Of a DNA stretch of 64,000 nucleotides, positions 54,034-64,000 are shown piece after piece. A program made the translations under genes and the position numbers. Source of the DNA: Actinospica robiniae DSM 44927 (GTDB lineage Bacteria > Actinomycetota > Actinomycetes > Streptomycetales > Catenulisporaceae); assembly GCF_000504285.1 (NCBI RefSeq), contig NZ_KI632511.1:5562154-5626153 (forward strand), read 5' to 3'. Numbering within the stretch: position 1 is the first letter of the stretch; each line of letters begins with the position of its first letter. The notes beneath the pieces were generated by a model that was given only the letters and a program-made list of their open reading frames with translations, was not told the origin of the DNA and searched no databases.

Positions 54034-54579
54034 CTACCACTGCAGGACGAGGTCGGAGCGTTCCTCGATGCCCTCGTCCGGCAGCCGCGCGAGCAGCTCG
54101 GCGATCGGCCCGCGGCCCGGCAGCACCGCCTCCGGCTCGATGTCGTGCCAGGGGCGCAGCACGAAGGGGCGCTCGTGCGCGCGCATGTGCGGCACGGTCA
54201 GCTCCTCGTCGTGCATCTGCAGGTCGTCGTAGACGATGATGTCGACGTCGATCGTGCGCGGGGCCCACCGCTCCGCCCGCACCCGGTGCAACGCCTGCTC
54301 GATCGCCTGGGTGCGGATGAGCAGCTGCTGCGGGGTCAGGTCGGTGCCGATGACGGCCACCGCGTTGAGGTAGTCGTCCTGCCCGCTCAGGTCCTTCGAT
54401 TCGGCCGAGCCGGCCGGGCCGCCGAAGGGCCTCGTCTCGTACACCGGCGAGATGGACAGCGGCTGCACGCCCGGCGCGTCCACCAGGGCGTCCATCGCCG
54501 CCTGCAGTGACTCGAGCCGTTCGCCGACGTTGCTGCCGAAGGCCAGCACGGCCCGGTGGACGGAGTGCGTCGTGGTCAT
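54034..54579 (-). CDS. folK: HPPK, 2-amino-4-hydroxy-6-hydroxymethyldihydropteridine pyrophosphokinase
   Basis: ATG 54579 overlaps the folB stop by 4 nt. The 181-aa enzyme has LAFGSNVGERLESLQAAMD, SPVYETRPFGG, DYLNAVAVI and the RWAPRTIDVDIIVYDD...VPHMRAHERPFVLRP signature. It uses ATP to activate the pterin for FolP. An insertion after PFGGPAG (SAESKDLSGQ) is slightly longer than usual. Confidence 0.94.
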   Translation of the reverse strand: MTTTHSVHRAVLAFGSNVGERLESLQAAMDALVDAPGVQPLSISPVYETRPFGGPAGSAESKDLSGQDDYLNAVAVIGTDLTPQQLLIRTQAIEQALHRVRAERWAPRTIDVDIIVYDDLQMHDEELTVPHMRAHERPFVLRPWHDIEPEAVLPGRGPIAELLARLPDEGIEERSDLVLQW

Positions 54580-54959
54580 CGGGTGCCTCCCGGCTTCTCG
54601 CGCCGGATCGAGACCGTCACGTCGTCGAACGGGACGGTGATCGGCGCGTCGGGCTTGTGCACGGTGATCTCCACCGCCCGCACCGCGGGCTCGGCCAGCG
54701 CGATCTCGGCCAGCCGGGCCGCGAGCGTCTCGATCAGGTTGACCGGCTCGCCCTCGATCACGGCGACCAGCTTCTCCGCGATCGCGCCGTAGTCGGCCGT
54801 GCGGGAGAGCTCGTCGTCCGCGGCCGCCGGCCGCGTGTCGAGCTCGAGCGCGGCGTCCACCACGAAGGTCTGTCCCTCCACGCGTTCGCGCGGGTAGACG
54901 CCGTGGAGCCCCCGGCCGCGCAGGCCGCTGAGGGTGATGCGATCGATTCCCACCTGCAT
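54576..54959 (-). CDS. folB: dihydroneopterin aldolase
   Basis: The 127-aa protein has the FolB start IDRITLSGLRGRGLHGVYPRERVEGQTFVVD, DYGAIAEKL and ...VNLIETLAARLAEIAL. It forms 6-hydroxymethyl-dihydropterin. It is translationally coupled to folK. It lies 125 nt after the NTF2-like gene. Confidence 0.94.
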   Translation of the reverse strand: MQVGIDRITLSGLRGRGLHGVYPRERVEGQTFVVDAALELDTRPAAADDELSRTADYGAIAEKLVAVIEGEPVNLIETLAARLAEIALAEPAVRAVEITVHKPDAPITVPFDDVTVSIRREKPGGTR

Positions 54960-55084
54960 GCTGCTGCGACTCCCGGCTCACCTGTCTAGTTTCCCGCCGG
55001 CGAAGAACCTACCCAATCCCAGCGCGGCTGATCACCTCCGGCACCCATCCGGTGCGCCGGCGCCCGGGGCCGGGCGCGGCCGGG

Positions 55085-55561
55085 TCACTCTGTGTCGGCG
55101 GACTCGGCCGAGGACGGGAAGACCGGGGCCGAGCTGTGCGCGAGCAGCCGCCAGGAGTCGTCGGCCTCCCGGCGGTAGACGTTGACCGCCTCGTAGTGGC
55201 TGCCGGCGAAGCCCGCCTGCCCGGCCTCGTCCCCGGGCAGGTTGGACAGGATGTTCTCGACGCAGGTGACCACGGCCACCGACTCGATCAGCACCACCCG
55301 CACGTCGGTGAGGAAGAACTGCAGGTAGCTCATCCGGGAGAGCACCAGCGCCCAGGAGCGCAGGATCTTGCCGACCCCGTGCACCGCGGCCTGGCCGGGG
55401 TGCACGCAGTGCGCGGCCGCGTCGCCGACCTCCGGCGGCACCCACACGTCGCGCATCAGGTCGAGGTCGGCGGTCTCGATGGCCTGGTAGAAGCGTTCGT
55501 TCGCCTTGAGCACGGCGGCCACCGCGGGCGTGGGCGGGGGCAACTCGTCGGGCTCGATCAC
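55085..55561 (-). CDS. NTF2/SnoaL-like protein within the folate operon
   Basis: The 158-aa protein has the NTF2-like pattern: an N-terminal helix (LKANERFYQAIETADLDLMRDVWV), a beta-rich core (AVVTCVENIL, YEAVNVYRREADDSWRLLAHSSAPVF). Family members range from isomerases to binding proteins; no catalytic set is assured. It overlaps folP by 4 nt, so it is part of the operon. Similar genes lie between folP and folB in other actinomycetes. Its role in folate synthesis is unknown. Confidence 0.82.
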   Translation of the reverse strand: MIEPDELPPPTPAVAAVLKANERFYQAIETADLDLMRDVWVPPEVGDAAAHCVHPGQAAVHGVGKILRSWALVLSRMSYLQFFLTDVRVVLIESVAVVTCVENILSNLPGDEAGQAGFAGSHYEAVNVYRREADDSWRLLAHSSAPVFPSSAESADTE

Positions 55562-56460
55562 CGTGCGACCTCCCCGTCGCCGTCGCTGCCCGGTCTCGGC
55601 CGGCCGGCCGGATCCGGCGGGCTCATCGCCGCCACCGCGCGGACCGCGTCCGCCGCCTCGGCGCCCGCGTGCACCCGCACCGCCCAGGCGCCGCGGGCGG
55701 CGGCCACCGCGGCCACCGCGACCGTCGCCGCGTCCCGCTCGGCGGCCGGACGGGGCGTGCCGCCGGCGTCGGCGAGCAGCGCGCCGAGGAAGCGCTTGCG
55801 GGAGTGCCCGATCAGCAGCGGCCGGCCGAGCTCGCGGGCGAGCCGCTCCTGGCCGCGCAGCAGGGCCCAGTCGTGCCCGGCGTTCTTGGCGAAGCCGAGC
55901 CCCGGGTCCAGCACGATCCGCTCCGGCGCCATCCCGGCCGCCACGGCGGCGTCGAGCCGCTCGGCGAGCTCCAGCCGTACGTCCTCGACCACGTCCCGGT
56001 AGACGGCGCGTGCGTTCATGTCCACACTGTGCCCACGCCAGTGCATAAGGATGTACGGGAGCGCGAGATCCGCAACCGTACGGAACATCTCCGGATCGGC
56101 CAGCCCCCCGCTCACGTCGTTGACGATCCGCGCGCCCGCCGCGGCGCAGCGCCGGGCCACCTCGGCCCGCATGGTGTCCACCGAGACCACCGCGCCCGCA
56201 GCGGCCAGCGCCTCGACCACGGGCAGCACCCGGCGCAGCTCCTCCTCGACGCTCACCCGGGCCGCGCCCGGCCGCGTGGACTCGCCGCCGACGTCGAGCA
56301 CGTCCACGCCGGCCGCCGCCGCGGCCAGGCCCCGGCCGATCGCGTCCTCGGCGGCGAAGTTCGCCCCGCCGTCGGAGAAGGAGTCCGGGGTGATGTTCAG
56401 GATCCCGAAGACCGCGCAGCGGCCGTACTCGGGCAGCCCGAGGACCGAGCGGCTCGTCAT
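55558..56460 (-). CDS. folP: dihydropteroate synthase
   Basis: The start is ATG 56460, which overlaps the stop of the MprF-like gene by 4 nt. The 300-aa TIM-barrel enzyme has GILNITPDSFSDGG, DVGGESTRPGA, IVNDVSGG, ILDPGLGFAKN-like (VLDPGLGFAKN) and GHSRKRFLG. It joins the pterin with p-aminobenzoate and is the sulfonamide target. Confidence 0.95.
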   Translation of the reverse strand: MTSRSVLGLPEYGRCAVFGILNITPDSFSDGGANFAAEDAIGRGLAAAAAGVDVLDVGGESTRPGAARVSVEEELRRVLPVVEALAAAGAVVSVDTMRAEVARRCAAAGARIVNDVSGGLADPEMFRTVADLALPYILMHWRGHSVDMNARAVYRDVVEDVRLELAERLDAAVAAGMAPERIVLDPGLGFAKNAGHDWALLRGQERLARELGRPLLIGHSRKRFLGALLADAGGTPRPAAERDAATVAVAAVAAARGAWAVRVHAGAEAADAVRAVAAMSPPDPAGRPRPGSDGDGEVAR

Positions 56461-58298
56461 GCCGTCCTGTCGATCTCGGCGGCCGGCCGCCGGTGCCCGC
56501 GCTGGAGCATCGAGGGCAGCACCAGGAACGCCTCCGCCTCCAGCGCGGCCAGCGCGATCCGGGGCAGGTCGCGGGTCTGCCGGAAGGCCACGAAGCGCGG
56601 CTCCCAGATCGGGCGGAACTTCACGTTGAACCGGTAGAGCGACTCGATCTGGAACCAGCGGGAGAGGAACACCAGCAGCGCCCGCCAGCGCCGCAGCACC
56701 GGACCGGCGCCGATCCGCTCGCCGCGCTCCAGGGCCGAGCGGAAGACGGCGAAGTTCAGCGAGATCCGGGCCACCGCGAGCCGGTCCGCCTCGCGCAGCG
56801 CCGCCACGATCATCAGCTCGTTCAACCCCGGGTCGGCGGTGCGATCGCGGCGCATCAGGTCCAGCGAGAGCCCGTCGGTGCCCCAGGGCACGAAGTTGAG
56901 CACGGCCCGGATCTCCCCCTCCCGCCGGGCGGTGACCACCACGCAGTCCCCGTCGGCCGAGTCGCCGAAGCGCCCCAGCGCCATCGAGAAGCCGCGCTCG
57001 GTCTCGGTCGAGCGCCCGTCGTTGGCCAGCCGCCGGATCGCGACCACCTCGGTCTGCGGGATCTCCCGCAGCCGGCGAGTCTCGCACACGTAGCCCTTGC
57101 GCTCGATCTTGTTGACCATCTGCCGGACGTTGCGCATGGCCCGGCCCTCGAGGGTGAAGTCGGCGACTTCGACCACTGCCTCATCCCCGAGTTCGAGCGC
57201 GTCCATTCCGGCCTCGCGGCACCAGATCTCCCCGCCGAGCTCGCTGCAGCCCATCACCGCCGGGATCCAGGCGTACTTGTCGGCGCGTTCGCAGAACTCC
57301 TTGATCGCGCCGGGCCACGCCTCCGGATCGCCGACCGGGTCGCCGCTGGCCAGCATCACGCCGGCGACCACGCGGTAGGCGATGCAGGCCTTGCCGCTGG
57401 CGGAGAAGAGCACCGCCTTGTCCCGGCGCAGCGCGAAGTAGCCGAGCGAGTCGCGCCGTCCGTGCTTGACCAGCAGCTCGCGCACCCGCGTCTCCTGAGC
57501 CGGCGTCAGCAGCGCCTCGGCCAGGGCGGGACGCAGGAACAGGTAGATGGTGACCAGCAGCGTCACCAGGCTCAGGCCCACCAGCGAGTAGTAGACGGTG
57601 TCGCCGTACCGGTCCATCCGGAAGTGCATCGGCCCGCTGATCCCGAGCAGTCCGAGCAGCACCTGCTGGATCCGGTCGAGCACCCCGCCGCCGGACACGA
57701 TCTCGTGCGGCCGGACCGAGACGAGCAGCAGGCCGAGCCCGAGGTCGATGATGATCAGGCAGCAGAAGGTCCAGATCGCCCGCCAGCGCGAGCGCGGGTC
57801 GCTCAGCGCGTAGAACTCGCGCCGGTAGACGACCAGCAGCACCAGCAGGACCAGCGGCAGCACCTCGCCGTTCCCGGTGCCGCGCGGGACGTAGTGCCCG
57901 GCCAGCGCGTAGAAGTGCCCGGCGACGGACAGGCACAGCAGCGCGACGGTGCCCATCCAGGCCCGGTGCTTGCGCCGGCGCAGCCCGTGCGCGAGCAGCA
58001 GGAGCAGCACTCCGTCGATCATGCTGCCGGCCACCAGCGACGGGTTGATCTCCAGCCCGGGCACGAGCCGCGAGTAGTGGTGCAGAGGCCTTATGGGCGA
58101 GGTGTTGCGCAGGGCCGGGACCAGCGCGTAGAGAATGTCGAGCAGCCCGATGAGGTAGCACGCCAGCCCCGCGGCACGCGGGATCCACGGCCTGCGCCGG
58201 GGCGCCACGAACTGCTGCACCAGCGGCTGCGCGACCCGCCGCATCGCGGCGAGCTGGTCGGAGTCCTCGTCCGGCCCTACCGCACCCGCGCGCGGCAC
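56457..58298 (-). CDS. MprF/LysX-like phosphatidylglycerol lysyltransferase (DUF2156) without LysRS domain
   Basis: The 613-aa protein has five or six membrane segments (about residues 35-240) and a C-terminal DUF2156 domain (about 270-600) with GYFALRRDKAVLFSASGKACIAYRVV and ...LSLDLMRRDR. This is the aminoacyl-phosphatidylglycerol synthase layout. The LysX proteins encoded beside folP/folE in other actinomycetes carry a C-terminal LysRS domain; here it is missing. The start GTG 58298 has AAGGGGAG seven bases upstream. The frame stays open through a Gly/Ser/Pro-rich stretch back to folE, but without a usable start codon there. Confidence 0.82.
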   Translation of the reverse strand: MPRAGAVGPDEDSDQLAAMRRVAQPLVQQFVAPRRRPWIPRAAGLACYLIGLLDILYALVPALRNTSPIRPLHHYSRLVPGLEINPSLVAGSMIDGVLLLLLAHGLRRRKHRAWMGTVALLCLSVAGHFYALAGHYVPRGTGNGEVLPLVLLVLLVVYRREFYALSDPRSRWRAIWTFCCLIIIDLGLGLLLVSVRPHEIVSGGGVLDRIQQVLLGLLGISGPMHFRMDRYGDTVYYSLVGLSLVTLLVTIYLFLRPALAEALLTPAQETRVRELLVKHGRRDSLGYFALRRDKAVLFSASGKACIAYRVVAGVMLASGDPVGDPEAWPGAIKEFCERADKYAWIPAVMGCSELGGEIWCREAGMDALELGDEAVVEVADFTLEGRAMRNVRQMVNKIERKGYVCETRRLREIPQTEVVAIRRLANDGRSTETERGFSMALGRFGDSADGDCVVVTARREGEIRAVLNFVPWGTDGLSLDLMRRDRTADPGLNELMIVAALREADRLAVARISLNFAVFRSALERGERIGAGPVLRRWRALLVFLSRWFQIESLYRFNVKFRPIWEPRFVAFRQTRDLPRIALAALEAEAFLVLPSMLQRGHRRPAAEIDRTA

Positions 58299-58528
58299 AC
58301 CGGCACTCCCCTTGCTCCCCGCACCCGAAGTCCCCTTGCCGCCCGCGCCTGACGAACCGTCGGGCCGCTCGCCCGATTCCCCGCCCGCCGTGGGCTGCGC
58401 CGGCGTCTCGCGCGCTTCGCGCGGCTTGCCGACCTTAGGGCCCGGTTGCGTCCTGCCCTGCTTCTTGCGCGCGGGCGACGCCGCCGGATCGACCGGCCCG
58501 GGATCAGACCCGGGGTCGGGCTCGGCCG

Positions 58529-59152
58529 CTACCGGCCCAGGATCAGGCTCATCGCCTCGGCCCTGGTCGCCGGTGAGCGCAGCATTCCGCGGACGGCCGA
58601 CGTCACCGTCTTCGCCCCAGGCTTCCTGATCCCTCGCATCGACATGCACAGGTGCTCGCACTCCACTACGACGATGACCCCACGCGGTTGCAGGATACGG
58701 ACTAGCGCGTCCGCTACCTGAGTGGTGAGACGCTCCTGGACCTGGGGCCGTTTCGCGTAAACATCCACCAGTCTGGCCAGCTTCGACAGACCGGTGATGC
58801 GCCCGTCCACGGAAGGAATGTAGCCGACGTGGGCCACTCCGTGGAACGGAACGAGGTGGTGTTCGCAGCACGAGAAGAGCTCTATGTCCTTGACCAGGAC
58901 CATCTCGTCGTGTCCGAGGTCGAAGGTGGTGGTCAGGACGTCCTCGGGCGCCTGGTGCAGGCCGGCGAACATCTCCCGATACGCGCGGGCGACCCGTCCC
59001 GGGGTGTCCCGCAGGCCGTCGCGGTCGGGGTCCTCGCCGACCGCGAGCAGCAGCTCGCGTATCGCGTCCTCGGCGCGCTTCTCGTCGAAGGAGGAGACCG
59101 CGCGACCGGCGTCCACCGACTCCTCGCCGTGCAGAGAGATCGGATCGATCAC
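58529..59152 (-). CDS. folE: GTP cyclohydrolase I
   Basis: The 207-aa enzyme has [26 protein letters not shown], the zinc and catalytic residues in [23 protein letters not shown], and [15 protein letters not shown]. It makes dihydroneopterin triphosphate, the first folate step. It heads the folE-lysX-folP-folB-folK series and is separated from ftsH by a terminator, so a promoter is expected in 59153-59290. Confidence 0.96.
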   Translation of the reverse strand: MIDPISLHGEESVDAGRAVSSFDEKRAEDAIRELLLAVGEDPDRDGLRDTPGRVARAYREMFAGLHQAPEDVLTTTFDLGHDEMVLVKDIELFSCCEHHLVPFHGVAHVGYIPSVDGRITGLSKLARLVDVYAKRPQVQERLTTQVADALVRILQPRGVIVVVECEHLCMSMRGIRKPGAKTVTSAVRGMLRSPATRAEAMSLILGR

Positions 59153-59291
59153 CGCTACTACCTGCCCACCAGCCGCTCGCGTGTCCTGAAAGCCTTCTTC
59201 GCCAGTCTAGCGCCGAGCGCGCCGTAGGCGATCACCGTTTCCCGCGCCGCTCCGCGCGGCCGCCACGCCGTCATCCGTGCGGCGGCGACGG

Positions 59292-59321
59292 GCGAGGGCC
59301 CGGGCATCGGCCCGGGCCCTC
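59292..59321 (-). terminator. ftsH terminator
   Basis: CGAGGGCCCGGGC, loop ATCG, GCCCGGGCCCTCG: a perfect 13-bp stem, 36 nt after the ftsH stop on the minus strand. Confidence 0.85.
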
Positions 59322-59357
59322 GTCTCACCTGCTGAGCGCCGCGCTCGCGGCGCCGGC

Positions 59358-61298
<1,941 letters not shown>

Positions 61299-61607
61299 CG
61301 TTCCGGGGCAGTGCGCCCCGTCCCTCCTGCCGGCTCTTCACCCGCCGCTTTTCGCGGCGGGAACCAATACTCGCTCTGCCTAAACCGGCAATGCCCAGGC
61401 CACGGCACCGCTACTCGGCACCTGCCCCGGGCAACCGGGTGACCCAGCCCTAACGGAGTACCGGGTCATTACATGGTGGCAACGATCCTACGGTGTCGTC
61501 GCGTTCCCGGTTGACGCACCCAGTTTCGCAGGGCCGGCCGCCGGGCTGGAAACCGGAGGGGCGATACCGCCCCTCCGGCGCCGCGACGCCGCTCGGCGCG
61601 CGGCCGG
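61299..61607 (-). promoter_or_regulatory. 309-bp region with ftsH promoter, leader hairpin and hpt terminator
   Basis: On the minus strand a TAGGAT -10-like element (61490-61485) would give a leader of about 180 nt for ftsH. The leader holds CCCGCCGC-TTTTC-GCGGCGGG (61341-61361), a perfect 8-bp hairpin 43 nt from the ATG. The hpt terminator is at 61553-61578. No gene was found. Confidence 0.5.
61553..61578 (-). terminator. hpt terminator
   Basis: CCGGAGGGGCG, loop ATAC, CGCCCCTCCGG: a perfect 11-bp stem, 29 nt after the hpt stop on the minus strand. Confidence 0.82.
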
Positions 61608-62165
61608 TCAGGAGTAGACGTGCGGGGCGAGCTTCCCGATGAAGGGCAGGTTGCGGAACCGGTGGGCGTAGTCCAGGCCGTAGCCGACGACGAACTCGTT
61701 GGGGATGTCGAAGCCGACGTACTTCACGTCGATCTCGACCTTCGCCGCGTCCGGCTTGCGCAGCAGGGTGCACACCTCGAGCGAGGCCGGCTGACGCTGG
61801 GTCAGGTTCGAGAGCAGCCAGGACAGGGTCAGCCCGGAGTCGATGATGTCCTCGACCACGAGCACGTGCTTGTCCTTGATGTCGGTGTCGAGATCCTTCA
61901 GGATGCGCACCACACCGGAGGACTTGGTGCCGGCGCCGTAGGACGAGATCGCCATCCAATCCATGGTGATGGGGTTGTGCAGCGCCCGGGACAGGTCTGC
62001 CATCACCATCAAGGCGCCGTTGAGCACGCCCACCAGGAGCAGCTCTCGACCGGCGTAGTCGGCGTCGACCTCGGCGGCCAGCCGGGAGATCCCCTCGCTT
62101 ATCTCCGCCTCGCTGAGCAGGATCTTCTCGAGCTTGTCGCCCATGTCCTTCTCGTCCACGTCCAC
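61608..62165 (-). CDS. hpt: hypoxanthine phosphoribosyltransferase
   Basis: The 185-aa enzyme has the PRPP motif VLVVEDIIDSGLTLSWLL, LLVGVLNGALMVMADL and YVGFDIPNEFVVGYGLDYAHRFRNLPFIG. It salvages hypoxanthine and guanine. The start is GTG 62165, GTG 62159 (GGAG eight bases before) or ATG 62144; the second has the best spacing. It lies 12 nt after tilS and is co-transcribed with it. Confidence 0.95.
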   Translation of the reverse strand: MDVDEKDMGDKLEKILLSEAEISEGISRLAAEVDADYAGRELLLVGVLNGALMVMADLSRALHNPITMDWMAISSYGAGTKSSGVVRILKDLDTDIKDKHVLVVEDIIDSGLTLSWLLSNLTQRQPASLEVCTLLRKPDAAKVEIDVKYVGFDIPNEFVVGYGLDYAHRFRNLPFIGKLAPHVYS

Positions 62166-62177
62166 GTTCTCCTCGTC

Positions 62178-63215
62178 CTAGGGCGACGTCGCGCCGGTCA
62201 GCTCGGGACGGGTCGGCGCCGGCCGCGCGGGCGGCGTCGACTCCCCGAAGGCCAGTCTGCCATTCGTCCGGCGGACCTCGACCGACCCGGGCAGCTGCAA
62301 CGGCCCCTGGCCGCGCCAGCCGGTGACCAGAGCGTCCACGGCCTCGATGTGGCTGGCGGCGAGGGTGCCGGCCGGGGCGCCGCTGCGCAGCGCGGCGAGC
62401 CTTATCACCCGGCGGCGCACGGCCGTGGGCAGCTCGGCCAGCCGGCGGGCGTCGAGCCCGCCCTCGGCGTGCTCGCAGGAGGGGTATTCGCGCGCGGCCC
62501 AGTCGTCGAGCGCCTCGGTGTCCTCGCGCAGCATCCGGGCGGTGCGGGCGAGGGCCTCGGGCATGCCGGGTCCGAGCACCGCGGTGAGCTCGGGGATCAG
62601 CCGGTGGCGCACCCGGGACCGGGTGTAGGCGGGGTCTGCGTTGTGCGGGTCGAGCCACGGCCGCACGCCCTCGGCGTCGCAGGCCTCGACGGTGGTGGCG
62701 CGGGGCTGGTCGAGCAGCGGGCGGCGGTAGCGGCCGGCCGGCCCGAACACGGTGGGCATGCCGGCCAGGGACCGGGCGCCGGACCCTCGGGCGAGGCCGA
62801 GCAGCACGGTCTCAGCCTGGTCGTCCCGGGTGTGCCCGAGCAGGACGCTGCGGGCGCCGAAACGCTCGGCGAAATGGTCCAGGGCCTCATAGCGGGCGGT
62901 GCGGGCGGCCGCCTCCGGTCCGCCGGCCCGGCCGACGGTGACCGCGACCGACTCGACCGGGTCGAGGCCGCGTTGGCGCAGCAGCGCGACCACCTCGGCG
63001 GCGCGCTCGGGGGAGCCGTCCTGCAGCCCGTGGTCCACGCTCACCCCGCCGCAGCGCAGCCCGAGCCGGGGTGCGACGAAGGCGGTGGCGCAGGCCAGGG
63101 CCAGCGAGTCGGCGCCGCCCGAGCAGGCGACCAGGACGAGGTCGCCGGGCTGGTGGTCGGCGAGCGCCGTACGGACGGCGAGTCGTATCGCGGCTACCGC
63201 GGGTACCGGTCCCAT
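62178..63215 (-). CDS. tilS: tRNA(Ile)-lysidine synthetase
   Basis: The 345-aa enzyme has the PP-loop [44 protein letters not shown] and [22 protein letters not shown]. It makes lysidine at position 34 of tRNA-Ile(CAU). The C-terminal domain is short, as in actinobacteria. It lies 45 nt after the zinc protease gene. Confidence 0.95.
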   Translation of the reverse strand: MGPVPAVAAIRLAVRTALADHQPGDLVLVACSGGADSLALACATAFVAPRLGLRCGGVSVDHGLQDGSPERAAEVVALLRQRGLDPVESVAVTVGRAGGPEAAARTARYEALDHFAERFGARSVLLGHTRDDQAETVLLGLARGSGARSLAGMPTVFGPAGRYRRPLLDQPRATTVEACDAEGVRPWLDPHNADPAYTRSRVRHRLIPELTAVLGPGMPEALARTARMLREDTEALDDWAAREYPSCEHAEGGLDARRLAELPTAVRRRVIRLAALRSGAPAGTLAASHIEAVDALVTGWRGQGPLQLPGSVEVRRTNGRLAFGESTPPARPAPTRPELTGATSP

Positions 63216-63260
63216 CTTCGGGTTGCTCCTTCACTTGCTGCCGGTGCGCTGGGAGACGGG

Positions 63261-64000
63261 TCAGCCGCGGCGCAGCGGGACCCGCCGCACCCAGGCCTGC
63301 GGCCGCGCGATCTCCGCCATGGTCGGGAGGGTGTTGGGCGAGGTCCAGACGCGGTTGAACCCGTCCATCCCGACCTCGCCGACGACGGAGCGCACGAAGC
63401 GTTCCCCGTCCCGGTACTGGCGCAGCTTGGCGTCCAGGCCGAGCACCTTGCGCAGCAGCGCGTCCGGCCGGACCCGCGAGGCGGTCCGACGGCGGGCGAA
63501 CTGCCGGCTGATCTCCGCGACCGACGGCACGACCAGCGGGCCGACCCCGTCCATCACATAGGTGGCGTGGCCTTCGAGCAGCGTCATCACGGCGGTCAGA
63601 CGGTCCATCGCGGCGCGCTGCTCGGGGGTCCGCACCACATCGAGCAACGAGCGACGCGTACCGGGGGTGACGGCGTTCGGGTCCGTCTCCACTCGTTCGG
63701 CGGGCAGCCCGGCGTGTCCCCCGCCGGCCGGGCCGGAGCCGAGCGGCCGGCGCAGCGCCTCGCGCACCCGGGCGGCGAGCTGGGCCGGCTCCAGGTCGAG
63801 CTCGGCGACCAGGGCGGCGAGGCCGTCGAGCAGGTGGTCGCGCAGCCACGGCACGGCGCCGAACTGCGCCCGGTGGGTCTCCTCGTGCAGGCAGACCCAG
63901 AGCCGGAAGTCGGACGGGCGCAGCCCGAGCTCGCGCTCGACCCGGACGATGTTCGGCGCCACCAGCAGCAGCCGTCCGGCCGGGGCGCGCTCCGGGTCGC
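63261..64000 (-). CDS. zinc-dependent metalloprotease (DUF2342 type), 5' part outside the window
   Basis: Only the C-terminal about 245 residues are inside. The HExxH motif is visible as CLHEETHRAQF near 63880, followed by LLEGHATYVMDGVG and a C-terminal part typical of the actinobacterial DUF2342 family, sometimes labelled coenzyme F420 biosynthesis-associated. The gene regularly precedes tilS and hpt in actinobacteria. Its substrate is unknown. The frame runs off the right edge. Confidence 0.87.
   Translation of the reverse strand, partial: DPERAPAGRLLLVAPNIVRVERELGLRPSDFRLWVCLHEETHRAQFGAVPWLRDHLLDGLAALVAELDLEPAQLAARVREALRRPLGSGPAGGGHAGLPAERVETDPNAVTPGTRRSLLDVVRTPEQRAAMDRLTAVMTLLEGHATYVMDGVGPLVVPSVAEISRQFARRRTASRVRPDALLRKVLGLDAKLRQYRDGERFVRSVVGEVGMDGFNRVWTSPNTLPTMAEIARPQAWVRRVPLRRG

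Overview
The window is very GC-rich chromosomal DNA with strong G/C bias at third codon positions. It comes from a filamentous, sporulating actinomycete related to Streptomyces (Catenulisporales-type genera are also possible; the sequence alone does not decide). Supporting genes are a smeA-sffA sporulation pair, DasR with its operators, Lsr2, futalosine-pathway MqnD, twin CIRCE boxes before a groES-less groEL, and an mqnD/csp/groEL/csp/thrC/otsA neighbourhood resembling one arm of Streptomyces chromosomes. The right half follows the clpC-lsr2-lysS-coaX-panC-fol-ftsH-hpt-tilS order conserved in Streptomyces and Mycobacterium. I saw no rRNA, tRNA, CRISPR, prophage or intact insertion sequence.

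Layout. 1-4.3 kb: mqnD, a long cold-shock protein, an iron-box-controlled sucrase/ferredoxin-like protein, a HAAS-type membrane protein and cutC. 4.3-10.2 kb: a HelD/HelR-type RNA polymerase-clearing ATPase with a hairpin over its ribosome-binding site, then a secreted four-domain glucodextranase/glucoamylase. 10.3-11.5 kb: a striking double palindromic operator, a small membrane protein and a TetR regulator. 11.5-16.6 kb: a compact phosphotransferase island (dasR-EIIC divergent from EIIB-EIIA-HPr-EI), with nagA under its own DasR site at 24.3 kb. 16.7-24.2 kb: groEL, csp, a sulfur-carrier protein, thrC behind a SAM riboswitch, a GT20 protein, a VOC protein, tdk and a DUF3263 gene. 25.8-29.0 kb: smeA-sffA and a GAF-GGDEF diguanylate cyclase. 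29.3-36.6 kb: clpC, lsr2, an N-acetyltransferase, an M48 protease and a flavohemoglobin. 36.7-40.3 kb: cydAB divergent from a BlaI/M56 pair with a shared palindrome. 40.3-47.8 kb: lysS, a decayed vapBC locus, coaX, nadC, nadB, panC and a DUF2520 reductase. 47.9-53.4 kb: a FUSC protein, a two-component system, and a MidA-type methyltransferase followed by an orphan nuoD. 53.4-64 kb: DUF3180, folK, folB, an NTF2-like gene, folP, an MprF-like lysyltransferase, folE, ftsH, hpt, tilS and a partial zinc protease.

How the genes work together. Three coherent circuits stand out. First, GlcNAc uptake and use: DasR, a complete phosphotransferase chain, and NagA, tied by dre-like operators. Second, respiration and nitrosative stress: cydAB, flavohemoglobin and the BlaI/M56 switch, plus the methyltransferase-NuoD pair that mirrors mitochondrial NDUFAF7-NDUFS2. 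Third, cofactor supply: folate, NAD, pantothenate/CoA and menaquinone genes, many joined by 4-nt ATGA or GTGA overlaps that imply translational coupling.
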